This document shows, piece by piece, positions 1-11,600 of a stretch of 64,000 nucleotides of DNA. Location: positions 782,175 to 846,174 of the forward strand of contig NC_087078.1 of NCBI RefSeq assembly GCF_026151205.1. Direction: 5' to 3'. The notes beneath the pieces are model-generated. The model had not been told where the DNA came from. It saw only the letters and a program-made list of their open reading frames with translations, and made no database searches. The translations under genes were made by a program, and so were the position numbers. The stretch comes from Bolinopsis microptera. Taxonomy: Eukaryota > Ctenophora > Tentaculata > Lobata > Bolinopsidae. Position 1 is the first letter of the stretch; every line of letters starts with the position of its first letter.

Positions 1-198
1 TTTCAGTAGAGATAAAACTTACTGTGGTTCAAGTTTTATCCTTATTTAATAGTCATAACATTATAACTTACTTACTATATTAATTGGGTTTTGGCTTTAA
101 TTCGACTGCGAGCTTTGTTTTTGGTTACAGCTACAGGTAACTGAGGATATTATATCGTGATGGGGTATTATCCAAGTGTTAAACTTGATCCCTTCTAG

Positions 199-3100
199 GT
201 TCGTAGTGGTAATGGTAGAAGCAGGACAAGCAAAACGTCTAGTAAACTACCCGTACCACGGCTTTAAGGCAGAGGTAGTCAGTGTTCTGGAGTTTAAAGC
301 GAGGAACTCAGACCTCAGACAGAATCAACTGAAGAGTTATTACAACCTGCTGTTTGCTTTCCATGTTCAGAACAAGGTTAGTCTCGTCTGAATAAATAAT
401 AAATGATTAATAAATTATAATTAATTAATTAATAATAAATTATTAATAATCGCAATTTTAGTGTATTTTTAACTGACCCTAAGTTGTTTTTTTGAATCAA
501 CGATATTGGTTTTGAATTGACGAAGTTTATATCGATTGTAACCATAAACCACAAAACTACACCTAAAATCACTACAACTACTACAATTAATCAAGCACAC
601 TATTCTCTACATACACTATACATTCTCTATACATACACTATACATTCTCTATATATACACTATACATTATCTATACATACACTATACATTCTCTATACAT
701 ACACTATTCTCTCAGATGTACCAGCACGCGGCAGCTACAGCCTACGAGCACGTGCTAAGGCTACAAAACGAGCTGCCTGGAGTCGCCTCCCTCCAGCAGC
801 AACTACACGGCTACCTCACAGCTATCAGCTGCTTGGAACTGCTCAGGGAAAATGATGTGAGTTTATTATTATTACTGGTAACTTAGTAACCTAGTAACCT
901 AGTAACCCAGTAACCCAGTAACCTAGTAACCTAGTAACCTAGATATCTCACAGTTATCAGCTGCTTAGAACTTCTCAGGAAAATGATGTGAGTTTATTAT
1001 TACTGGTTTTAAAAGGGTATTTTCGTTTATTTCTGGCTTCATGTTGTGACTTGAGTTAGATTTTTAATGATAACTTAATCGTGACTCGTATCCAGAAACA
1101 TAATATATGGTTAGTATATCAGTTTCTCTTTCACTTTGTAAAAACTGGCTCCATGTTGTGATACATGAGACGCACATTGTGTACATTCAAAACGACTCAA
1201 GTTGTAATTGCATTTATGTAAAATGACTGGCCTTGCGAAGTTTGTGACCTTATCTTTTGAAGATAAGTAAAGTGATTGATATATTATATTCTAGAATATC
1301 AACGGCAATATTTCTCAAGCTTATCTTCAAATTTGGTTTAAATGATACTCGATGATACTATACTAGTACTACAACAATACTTCTTGTCACATAACTTTGA
1401 TATGTTGCCCTAGTTTTACAATTATGTTACACTGTATCACCACATACCTGTTGGATAGCATTTTTCTGTGTATCGACCGTTTTGCCGGGGTAATTAAAAC
1501 ATCCTACACAAAAGTAAAGTACGTTGTGAAGCCGGGTCATGTAGACTTTGAGGACTTTGAGCAGAAGTTACTGGGATACCCGCTATTTCCTTTAGATGAT
1601 CTTAATTACATTGTCCACGTCGTATAGTGTAAGATAGTTTTTATAATTCAGTTTTAATGATTTGTTAGCCACGTGTCGCTATTTGACGATTAAAAACTTT
1701 CCTTTACGGCCACATTTTTCAAAAACTTGCATCTTCTGAGCTTATATTTCTTCATGGACATACGTCTCACCCAAAATTATATTGTACAAGTTCAAGAATG
1801 AAATAAAAAAGAAAATTATTGAATTTTAAAGTCATAGAACAAAACATCAATTTATAGAATATTAAAAAGTCAATTATTCTTCAATTGTCTCCACTTTCCA
1901 TACCACATGGTATTGTCTCCACATGATAAACAAATATTTCTCAATAAAAAACAGCTTTAAAAACTGTTTCCAGTACTCTCCATACCACTTATATGGGCAC
2001 CACGTGGTGTATTGCAATCTCCTTACTGCACGTTAAGATTCTAACATCCTTTTCCAGGCGTGGATACTAGAACCAACACAGTACTCTCCATACCACATGG
2101 TATTTAACATCCTTTTCCAGGCGTGGATACTAGAACCAACACAGTATGCCCTTATATGGGCACCACGTGGTGTATTGCAATCTCCTTACTGCACGTTAAG
2201 CTTCTAACATCCTTTTCCAGGCGTGGATACTAGAACCTACACAGTATGCTGATGTGAGGGTGGCAGTGAACGCCTCTCCTAAACGTGGCAGGAGCGCTAA
2301 TCAGCCAAAAGAGAAGAAATCTAACACCAAACTGACTCTCGTTACCGGTGAGTATTATTATACTGCACGTTTAGTGGAATATTTAATAATTTAGGTTAAG
2401 TAAGTTTAGTGTAATATAATATAACTTAAAGGCCAGATCCTCTGATATGTTAGACGTCCTAGTAAGATTTAGAAGATTTAGAGATTTAGAGGGCAGTAGA
2501 GTGATTCCTATCGTCCGGACCCAACAGCTCTGAAATCCCTGTACCTCGTCTTCCGTTCATACTGTAGGTATTTTCCTCCTTCTTCGCTGAGGACCACACC
2601 CATTTCCTGAATTCTTTTATTCTGAGATAATACAAGATAGGATTCAGAACAGCGTTTAAAACAGTCAGATAAATTTTACCGATAGGCCAGGAGAACCAAA
2701 ACATGAAGGTGTTCTGAAAGAAAGGTCCAGGGTAGGAGAGGTTCATAAAGTAGGTCACACTTTCCAGACTCTTAGTCATGAAAAACAGAGAGTTACACAT
2801 CAGGAATATGCCCGTAAAAAGTGTGATTGTTATTGAAGCTTGTTGTTTTCTGTTCCTCTGATTTGCTTTCATTTCCCGATGCATTAGGGTTTTTGGGGTA
2901 GTGACGAAGTAAAGTTTGGCAAGGCTCACTGCAAAACTGAAGGATATGATAACCGGTGGGATCCCAACTTGGAGGACAAATCTAAAGTTAACCATTTTGA
3001 GGACTGTTGCTATTTCGGTATTTTCACCATAGTAGCTGCCATTATACTCGTAGCAGTAGGCGCAGTCCTTGCTGTAGAAGAAGTTAATACCGTATTGAGT

Positions 3101-6100
3101 TACCGCTATATCTGATACTAACAAAAAGATGCCGTAAAGTATTAGCACAACAATTACCGCTCTTTTCTTCACCTCAGCAAATGGGTAGACTATTTTTATT
3201 GTCCTGGAAACTGTCAAAAGCATCACCAAGAACATCGAGAATTTCTGCAAAAGCGAGAAAAATATCGTCCAAAAAGTACAAAACGCTTTGACGTTGAAAA
3301 GCCCAGGTTGTCTGTGATTTAGAAGCACACCCACTATCGGGAAATGAGCCATCCCGGTTCCCATATCCACCACAGTTATACAAATGTAGAGGATGGTGGG
3401 CAAATTCTTTGGTCTAGAGACAAAGTAGCGGAATGCAAGACTGTTTCCGATAGTTGAAAGAAAGAAGAAAGGAATGAACTGGAGCCCGATAGTGATGTCC
3501 CAAATGTGGGCGTTGCTCACGTCCTCCTCGCTGAAGTTTCCGGTTATCTTCATCCTGAAAAGATAGTATGATCCAACAAATGATCCAAATCAGAGTATCA
3601 AATCAGAATATAAAAATGATAAATTGTAAAGTAAAGAGTGGTTTTTGCGTGTAAAACGCTGAGATAAAGGGCAGTGCAGACGTAACGAATACTGCACATT
3701 TTAACTGATCATCAGTCAAGAAGCCAGGAGAACTTCTTGATTTACTGCACATTAGAGTGGCGGCTTCCTTGCAAGATATCTTGCAGTATATATTCTGATT
3801 AGGGTATTCAACCTAATAATATCTCGATAAGATTATCGCCGATAATTGGGTCTAAATCTTTATTGATTTATCTCGATAATTTGGTACTGATAACCGATCA
3901 AATTAAGCAAAAAGTCTTCTGGCTAAACCACAGAAATTTTAGATTCAGTTCCTGATAAATTTACTATTTCTCATGATTTCTGATAGACTAAACCGCAACA
4001 TACAAAACATCCAAATTCCAAGCTGACTTCAGCAAAACTGTAAAAACGTTATGATATCGCAGCACGAGAGCGAATAGAGAGCGAACATAAACAAATGCCA
4101 CAAATTTTAACTAATTCTCAACAAGCCAGATCTTGATTACTGCACATTAATTTGGCGTCATACTTCCTTGCAGTAGATCCAAACTGATCTCAACAAAGCT
4201 GGGAAAATTCACACCTCAACGAAACTGAGATACTAAAGTGTCAAATTAGCCAAAAATAATCAGCGATGAAAGACAATGTTAACCAAGCTGTTACAATGTT
4301 AAATACTTCACGTGAAACCAGGCTCTTGTTGTTGTCTAGGAGAGGAGGTATTATAATTAACGCAGCGAAGAATGGAACGTTTAACTGCAGTTGGTGTCAG
4401 ACAAACTCTGATAATACCATATAACTAAACCTTCTTTCTAAGACTTCCTAGAGAAACATTTGGGTGCCGGGCGGGAATGGTATGCATCCTGTTCAAACTT
4501 ACTTTATGTAATTAATTATTAATGTCCTCAAATACGTTATATTCGACAAATCATAATTATAAATAACTGCCAGTAACCACAGTGTCATGTTTCAGTAAAG
4601 GAACTAAGAGCCGGATATTTAATGGTTGACAGTCTTGTTAAGATAAGCGCTATTAAACCTGACTCAGTTAAACTACACAACCTGTCTTCTTCCGAGGTGA
4701 GCGCTTTCAAATATTTCATTGGTAATTAATAATTATGTAATTAATATATGCAAGCTTTTGAGAATCATGAGGGGCCGCGAAACTATTTGTTTCGCAATGC
4801 AAATGTTGAAAGGAAATGGAAGTTATGGCTCCAATAATATAATTATATTTATAATTACTGGACGAGGTTTACAACTTTAAGTATCCAAATAAGGTCACTT
4901 TATAAACCTTTTTAACCATAGTTATTTAATTTGACGTCTTTGATCTGCGCTTAATTATTAAATTGGAACAGATTAAAAGTACATTTAAGGGAAACGCCTA
5001 TTGTTTTAACGAAAATTTTCAACTAATAAATAAAAGTAGTAAAAACAGAGCTTAAGTCTTATATTTCTCTAATAACAAATCTTTACCTAAACATCTTTTA
5101 ACTGATGCATTTGAATATTGTAGTCATTACTCGCCTAAAAAGTAAAGTCCTTGAAAAAAAGTAAAGTCCTGATAAGTTCCAGGACCGGAGATATCATGTG
5201 CATTGTGCAGTGCAGGGTAAAGTAAGGTAAAGTAAGGTAAAGTAAGGTAAAGGTAGAATTTAGTTTAATAAAATTCATTATAACTTTGTCGGGGAGTTGA
5301 GCGGCTAGTTAATAGACTTGAGAGATAGAAGACCTGTATCTCCCTTCAACACAACGCGAACGGTTGTTAAACAAATGCTTAAAGTTAATACTGTTACGGA
5401 GAGTCTAGCGAGTCACCCCCCCCCCCCCCCCCTCCTTAAAGTTAATACTGTTACGGAGAGTCTAGCGAGTCACCCCCCCCCCCTCCTTAAAGTTAATACT
5501 GTTACGGAGAGTCTAGCGAGTCACCCCCCCCCCCCCCTCCTTAAAGTTAATACTGTTACGGAGAGTCTAGCGAATGACCCCCCCCCCCCCCCCCCCCCCC
5601 GTAGTGAGTCTCTACTCTCTACACTCTAATATGAGATAACAAAACAACCACAGAGCCTGTACACCACAAATAAATGGCACTTTTCTTTAATATTATAACC
5701 GTTATTTAACCGCTATCGGGGCACATCACAGAACTAGTATTATATTGAACTATTATATAAAACTAGTTTTAAAACATGCCGCTAAACTTGACCTTGTAAC
5801 AGAGCGGACTTGAAGTAACCATGGTAACAGAGCGGAATTTGGCGAATTAACAAAATGAAGTACAATTTACCTAAACTATAGCTATGTGAACTATGTGCAG
5901 AATCTGGTGAGGTGCCCCACTATGCTATGTTACCTATAGCTCTGACGAATGATAGACTGGCATTATCCCTCTACTTCATATATATATAGCTGTACTCTCT
6001 ATGATGTCACCGTGGTAACACCACTGTACACCTCGTAACACCATAGTAACACCTAGTCAGTCCCCCTGTCATTACCCGCTTGTTTATCACCAGTCTAGTC

Positions 6101-7749
6101 TTTATGGAAACTGGTCGGGAGGTGAGCACACGTGAGAGCGATTAACCAATCAGCTTCCAGCACTGACCAACCAAAACCCAGAATATCTGTCACGTGTCAA
6201 AGCAAATTATGCTTCAGCTCCCCAGTCCCCATCCTTATTCGTTATCCAAATATTTATAGTGACAGACATGATAGCAACACCAATGACCAAATGTTACTGA
6301 TCCAGACGTTTCACCCCAAATTACAATGAACAAGTCTGTATATAACCACCTGATAACCACGTGACACCAGGTGCTTGGTCTGCTCTGCAGCTGTGGACTC
6401 TACGACCAAGCCTTCCTCCTGGCCTCCTACCACGACCTCCCTCCCCCGCTGGGCTCTCTCACGGCACGCTGCGTTAATGTAGCCCAACACTTTGCCGCCC
6501 ACAGCCATCTACCGTCAGGTTAGTTAATATAGTTACTAGTTAATAGTACTATGTTTACAGTATGCACTGAAGGGGTATCCTAGGAAGTTTTAAAAACTTT
6601 TAACAGGTACCCCTCCTCATTTAACCCTCAATTAAGTTTCTTATCATTCGGCTGAGTAACCAGGTGGTGTTCTTAACATTGTGGTGTTAAAGATCACAGC
6701 GGGAATTTCAGAAACGGAGCGAAAGTTTCAATTAAATTTGAAGGGGGTACTGAACATGATGTCATTTCTCGAAATAGTCGATGGACGTGATATTAATGCA
6801 CTAAGATTTAAGTCTTGAACAGTTTTGAATCATAAGATTTTGCAACATGAATGAATATTCAATAATACAAAATGGTGCTTTTAATATTGGTTAATATAAC
6901 CAACTTAATTATACTACTGATATTATTGATATAACTTTATCAGGATTTACGGATTGGTTAGCGCTGAACAATGTTCCCAACACAGATGAACTAAACCCGG
7001 CTGACCGGGCCTGGCTCTACCTTCAGACGAAGGTAGAAGCGCACGGAGACTGGGAGTCACTGCGCGCGGTTCTCGCGCAGATGCTCAGCGCTCCGTTCCC
7101 TCCTCCTTTCTGGTTGTTGAAACTGTGTAAACTAGTTAATACTGAGGGGACCATAAGATTGTGTGCTCAGTATGATAGCCTTCAGCTCGCTGTTAACCTC
7201 GCTATAGGTTAGTTTAGTGTACTTTAATTTACTCTCTTTTTCAGTCTGTAAACTTAGAATGACCGATTAAAACAATGATTTTGAGATCGCAATTAAATTT
7301 TAAATTGAGTAACAATTAGTTATAATGTTTAATTTCCACCAGGGTATATTGGTGCAGTGGCAGGAAGAGAGACACGTGACTTTGGTTTAGAAAACTCGCT
7401 CCAGAGCAACATGCCTCCCGTATACGTTCCTTACACAGTATTCGATCAGGTGCTTACTCTCTTCAATATGATTGTGAGGTTTTGTTATTCCTGGGGCATC
7501 AGTCACTTCGCTCATAATTATGAGTATACGAGTATATAATATACATATTATTATATATGCCTATAAAGCTAACTGTAATGAATATTAATTCAGGTTTTGC
7601 TGCAATTGAAGCAGAAAACGGACAAAAGTTCCGCAGAATTGTACAAAGATTTGGTGGAGCAGATAAACTCACATATAGACCTTTTAGAAAGAGTATGCGA
7701 GGATAACACTTATCTAAACAGAGATAAGCTGGTTTATTCCTTGACTTGA
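199..7749 (+). CDS. NUP160: Nuclear pore protein Nup160, C-terminal part (8 exons, 5' end outside window)
   Basis: Nup160 is a scaffold subunit of the Nup107-160 (Y) complex, which builds the nuclear pore and acts in mRNA export. Exons: 199-376, 716-856, 2221-2347, 4596-4696, 6371-6518, 6944-7207, 7343-7449 and 7594-7749 (TGA). All have AG/GT borders and phases that join without a break. The product follows the C-terminal helical region of animal Nup160 in order: a segment with LVNYPYHGFKAEVVSVLE and YYNLLFAFHVQNK, then YLTAISCLELLREND, AWILEP, LLCSCGLYDQAF, DWLALNNV, FWLLKLCKLVN, and a last exon like the conserved Nup160 tail (ELYKDLVEQINSHIDLLE). Identification is from remembered family similarity. 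Several exon ends have partial tandem copies beside them (948-1003, 2041-2150, 7734-7821). A minus-strand GPCR lies in the intron 2348-4595. The sequence before 199 looks intronic. Confidence 0.88.
600..713. repeat. Tandem CTATACATTCT/CTATACATACA repeat next to an acceptor
   Basis: Imperfect direct repeats built on TACACTATACATTCTCTA end exactly at the acceptor (CTCTCAG) of the NUP160 exon starting at 716. Similar TATACATTA-type units recur near RRM1 exons 12, 17 and 19. Confidence 0.8.
884..1003 (+). repeat. CTAGTAAC repeats followed by a copy of an exon 3' end and its donor
   Basis: Short CCTAGTAA repeats (884-938) are followed by about 55 bases that copy the 3' end of the NUP160 exon 716-856 with its donor (AGGAAAATGATGTGAGTTT). 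The copy differs at several bases and is a decoy donor in the intron. Confidence 0.75.
1397..1627 (+). other. Small ORF of unknown meaning in a NUP160 intron
   Basis: A 76-codon frame whose second half (VKYVVKPGHVDFEDFEQKLL...) has a protein-like composition. It has no family I recognise and no place in Nup160. It could be an alternative terminal exon or a decayed insertion. Support is weak. Confidence 0.15.
2041..2250 (+). repeat. Repeated acceptor plus exon start (NUP160)
   Basis: The block CATCCTTTTCCAG|GCGTGG with the next ~20 exon bases occurs three times, near 2045, 2107 and 2209. Only the last leads into the full exon (2221-2347). The first two are decoy acceptors. Each has the same exon start but then runs into intron sequence. 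Confidence 0.85.
2486..3553 (-). CDS. Class A (rhodopsin-like) G-protein-coupled receptor, orphan, intronless
   Basis: A 355-residue receptor in one exon, starting at an ATG. The short N-terminus has an NFS glycosylation site. Seven hydrophobic segments follow. TM1 has GNSLAF (the G-N of class A). TM3 ends in SRTIKIV in place of DRY, and a Cys sits at the start of TM3 (FCTFW). TM7 carries LNAVLNPILYYLRI, an NPxxY-type motif with I-L between P and Y, followed by a basic helix-8-like stretch. The degenerate DRY (SRT) is the main oddity. The ligand cannot be inferred. It lies wholly inside the NUP160 intron 2348-4595 on the opposite strand. Confidence 0.85.
   Translation of the reverse strand: MKITGNFSEEDVSNAHIWDITIGLQFIPFFFLSTIGNSLAFRYFVSRPKNLPTILYICITVVDMGTGMAHFPIVGVLLNHRQPGLFNVKAFCTFWTIFFSLLQKFSMFLVMLLTVSRTIKIVYPFAEVKKRAVIVVLILYGIFLLVSDIAVTQYGINFFYSKDCAYCYEYNGSYYGENTEIATVLKMVNFRFVLQVGIPPVIISFSFAVSLAKLYFVTTPKTLMHREMKANQRNRKQQASITITLFTGIFLMCNSLFFMTKSLESVTYFMNLSYPGPFFQNTFMFWFSWPIGKIYLTVLNAVLNPILYYLRIKEFRKWVWSSAKKEENTYSMNGRRGTGISELLGPDDRNHSTAL
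4200..6130. other. Mostly non-coding NUP160 introns
   Basis: Apart from the exon 4596-4696 I see no coding sequence here. The region is AT-rich and carries GTAAAGTAAG repeats (5214-5252) and the poly-C array at 5376-5603. Confidence 0.6.
5376..5603. repeat. Four ~45-bp units separated by poly-C runs
   Basis: The unit AAAGTTAATACTGTTACGGA plus GAGTCTAGCGAGTCA is repeated four times. Each copy is followed by a pure C tract of variable length (about 10 to 22), so most length variation lies in the homopolymer. Confidence 0.9.
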
Positions 7750-7821
7750 GAAGGAATCACGTGGTGTGACGTCATAACACGTGGTGTGACGTCACACCAC
7801 GTGTTATTCCTTGACTTGAGA
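7734..7821. repeat. Duplicated NUP160 stop-codon region around a CRE/E-box palindrome
   Basis: The last coding bases with the stop (TATTCCTTGACTTGAG) occur at 7734-7749 and again at about 7805-7821. Between them lies an inverted repeat made of CACGTGGTGTGACGTCA units. It combines E-box (CACGTG) and CRE (TGACGTCA) sites and could form a hairpin from AAGGAAT to ATTCCTT. Confidence 0.8.
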
Positions 7822-8680
7822 GTGGTGGAACTCTTGATTTATATTTTATGTTATCGCGTTTTATTGCATAGAGTATTTCTACTCTAGAGCGATATTCGAA
7901 CACTCATATCTACGGTTTAATTTATCAAAACCAGTTTTGAATATGACACCAGATTTTTATAAAATGGGATATTATGATGCACCCGAGCATACAATTTTAA
8001 ATGAATTGAAATCGTTCAGTACTTAGAAGCTAGATTCTAGAACTTAAATAACTTGACAAAGGGTGCAATGATATTTGGGAAATCATTAAAATCAATGTAA
8101 ATCGAACTTGTATATTTTTCTAATTACGGATTCAGTTGATCTTGTATTTTATTCGGAACTGGCCCCAAAATGGTAATCGAGGCTAATTTAGACTAATTTA
8201 GACTAATTTTCCCGGTAAATCGGAAATCGGTAGGGGCCGGGCACTGTTACTTGGAATGAATCGCTGATAAAGTCAGATTTAAAGAGGGGAGAGATTAAAC
8301 AAAATATTTGTAAGAACAGAGCTAAAATTATAAGAAGTGTTCGTTGAAACCTTCCACTGATCTGCTGAATCATTTTCTCGACACTCATATTGAGGCAGGG
8401 GGGGGGGGCTCTAGGCATAATCAGTTGTTATGTCATTGACCTTTCATTTACGTTTCAAGAAAAATACCAAAATCGTTTTTAAATCAGTTGGTGCTGGGGT
8501 AATTTTTCTAACTTTTGACTGAAACATGTAAGAGATGCGAATAATGATATTAGAACCGGTCATTTACTATCACGTACGACAAATTGTTCCTCTGTAAACG
8601 ATTATTGTGGTCGTTGGTTGCAGGACCCATCTATTTGTAAATAACCCAACTTTTATCATAGGTTCTAGCTCGACACCAAT
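7822..8680. other. Intergenic: NUP160 3' flank / RRM1 5' flank
   Basis: About 0.9 kb of AT-rich sequence without a convincing gene. It must hold the NUP160 3' UTR and probably the promoter of the upstream RRM1 first exon. I saw no canonical AATAAA close to the NUP160 stop. Confidence 0.5.
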
Positions 8681-8699
8681 ATGTTCGTCTTTAAAAGAG
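8681..8699 (+). CDS. RRM1: RRM1 first coding exon (MFVFKR|D)
   Basis: ATG TTC GTC TTT AAA AGA G followed by GTAAGA. Spliced to 10477 it reads [18 protein letters not shown], which parallels the canonical R1 start MHVIKRDGR in length and pattern. I therefore prefer it as the main start. A second first exon at 10265-10325 also ends in phase 1. Confidence 0.65.
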
Positions 8700-11600
8700 G
8701 TAAGATTTGTTTAACCTTTTAAATAAAGATATTAATATTAAATCACTGGTAAGACTTAATAACCTATTACAATATTAATTTTTGGTTCAATGTAGGATTT
8801 TTATTTACGGCACTAACGCCTATAAACTACCTACAGTCAACAATAGAATATACACGTGCACATTTCATAGGTTATATACAGTAAGTTACAAGTAATAACA
8901 ATGTTATCTCTGCAATCATGTAAAAAGAAGGATGTGAAAGTATGCGAATATTCTTATCAGCAGAAACTGGTCATGAAGTAACTAAAATGTATCTGAAAAT
9001 TGCGTGATAGCGCATTAAACAGTATCATACAGTGTAATACAGTGTAATAGAGTCCGAGAGGTCTTTCATTTCTTTGAGTGCTAGTTTGCCTGTCCAATAG
9101 TCCCGTACGATTATTTAAGAAAATCGGATCTAGGACAAAGTTTATCCATATTTATTTCCGGCCATACAGTTAAAGTTCTTGTGCTGATAGCAGATGTTTG
9201 AAAATTGTCAATCAGGCTGATCGTGACGTATTTGTCATTGTTCAGTGTTCACTGTATTGTATTACTACTTGGGAGGACTTGTTACCTCAAAATAACGATT
9301 AAATACATAAATAATATTTATGGATTGATTAAATATTCTCATAACTGGCAGGCTAATATTAATTGAAATTCACAAACACTTAAGTTGTCGTTTAGTTCGC
9401 TCACTACGCAGTATTCTCTCAATCAAGTTCTTTTCTTGATAGTTTTATAGATTGCGCTGATAAATTCTCGGTTTGACCAATTTTTGAGTTGCTACTTTCA
9501 CGTGAAATCATTCTGACCAAACATCTCCGTTTATGGTGCATATACGGTAGTAAAATAGAAATTACATAAATCGCCCCAAAGTAATAATTATACGACTACA
9601 TATCTACTATTTATTAATATCGAGTACTTATACTATGCAGTACAAGACAAGGTCCCAAACATAACGCAGAAATCTATCAATCAACATTATTTCCTCCTTT
9701 TTAAATAGTCCTATGCTTAATTCTGCTAGCGAACAATCGTTCAACTGTAGTTATCAGCTGGTGATATGTTACAATATTTGTAAAATTGACACATTTCATT
9801 CGTTTTTCTGATTATATCGTGTGAACTTTCAGGGACATCCTTCCATTCAATACTTTAAATCGCCTTGTGCCCACAACATAGTCTCTTACCTGCCCGGGCA
9901 AGTCTCCTAACCTGCCCGGGCAGGTTCGTGTGACGTCATCACTGAATAACCACGTGACGCCTCTAGACAATCATTAATTATATACTCCTGTTCCTGGAGG
10001 GCCCTGAGTCACGTGGTGTGTATATTGTGCTGTGATTGGTTGATTACCCCCTGCTAAAGCTACTATTAGTAGAGAGCCTGGGAGAGCTAGAGTGGCATGT
10101 GGTTGGACTAAGCAGTATAAACCTGCAAGCCCCTCAAAACATATGCACTGTCTTCCTTGAGCTGCAGAGTGTGCTCCACAAATATTTGCTTTTTCTTTTT
10201 TTAAAGTTTTTAGGCGAGCTTTGAAAAGACCTGATTTTGTTTTATATTAAGGACTTATAGGGCTATGACTAGTCTTGCTTCTCGTAAAAACACCAATCAT
10301 GGGCCTATGTTCTGCAATAAACGGGGTATGTTATCACTTCTACTATCTTCACCCTACTTAGAAGTTTAACCGACGGTATGAAACTGTGTAGGATTGGTGT
10401 AATCTGGTCTTGAAATTAAGTTGTAATTTCATTTATCGGTCAGTGCCCTTGATTTTAATAAGTTATCTCATTTCAGATGGTCGTAAAGAGATCGTACATT
10501 TCGACAAGATAACATCCCGTATCCAGAAGCTCATGTACAATCTCAACACTGAGTTTGTTGATCCAGTAAGTTAATTTTCAGTATGATTATCCTCATTATA
10601 TTGGTGACATGATGGTTTATAAACGGGTCCATTGCATCAGTAATAAGAATTTTACAACTTTTAGTTTTTTACCTTCTTTTTACCTTTTTTTTCAGCACAC
10701 AATAACTAAGAATGTTATAAATGGTGTTTACAAAGGAGTAACTACAGTGGAACTGGACATGTTAGCAGCGGAGACAGCAGCATCTCTTGCTACTGAACAT
10801 CCTGACTACGCAGTGCTCGCTGCGCGTATTGTTGTTAGTAACCTGCACAAGGAAACTAAGAAGGTAAGCTACTGAACATCCTGACTACGTCCTCGCTGCG
10901 CGTATTGTTGTTAGTAACCTGCACAAGGAAACTAAGAAGGTAAGCTACTGAACATCCTGACTACGCGGTGCTCGCTGCGCGTATTGTTGTTAGTAACCTG
11001 CACAAGGAAACTAAGAAGGTAAGCTACTGAACATCCTGACTACGTCCTCGCTGCGCGTATTGTTGTTAGTAACCTGCACAAGGAAACTAAGAAGGTAAGC
11101 TACTGAACATCCTGACTACGCGGTGCTCGCTGCACGTATTGTTGTTAGTAACCTGCACAAGGAAACTAAGAAGGTAAGCTACTGAACATCCTGACTACGC
11201 GGTGCTCGCTGCACGTATTGTTGTTAGTAACCTGCACAAGGAAACTAAGAAGGTAAGCTACTGAACATCCTGACTACGCGGTGCTCGCTGCGCGTATTGT
11301 TGTTAGTAACCTGCACAAGGAAACTAAGAAGGTAAGCTACTGAACATCCTGACTACGCAGTGCTCGCTGCGCGTATTGTTGTTAGTAACCTGCACAAGGA
11401 AACTAAGAAGGTCAGTTTGAGAGTCTACCATGATCAAAGTAGTGGTTTACATTTACCTTAATGCTCAAGCACCTAAAAAACAAAATAGTATGATGATTTG
11501 ATACCCATATAATGGACGTAATCAGGGTTTCAAAAATAAATATTCAAAATATTTACTAAAACAGATACATTTATCTGTCTTGTTTTGATAATGACTGTCC

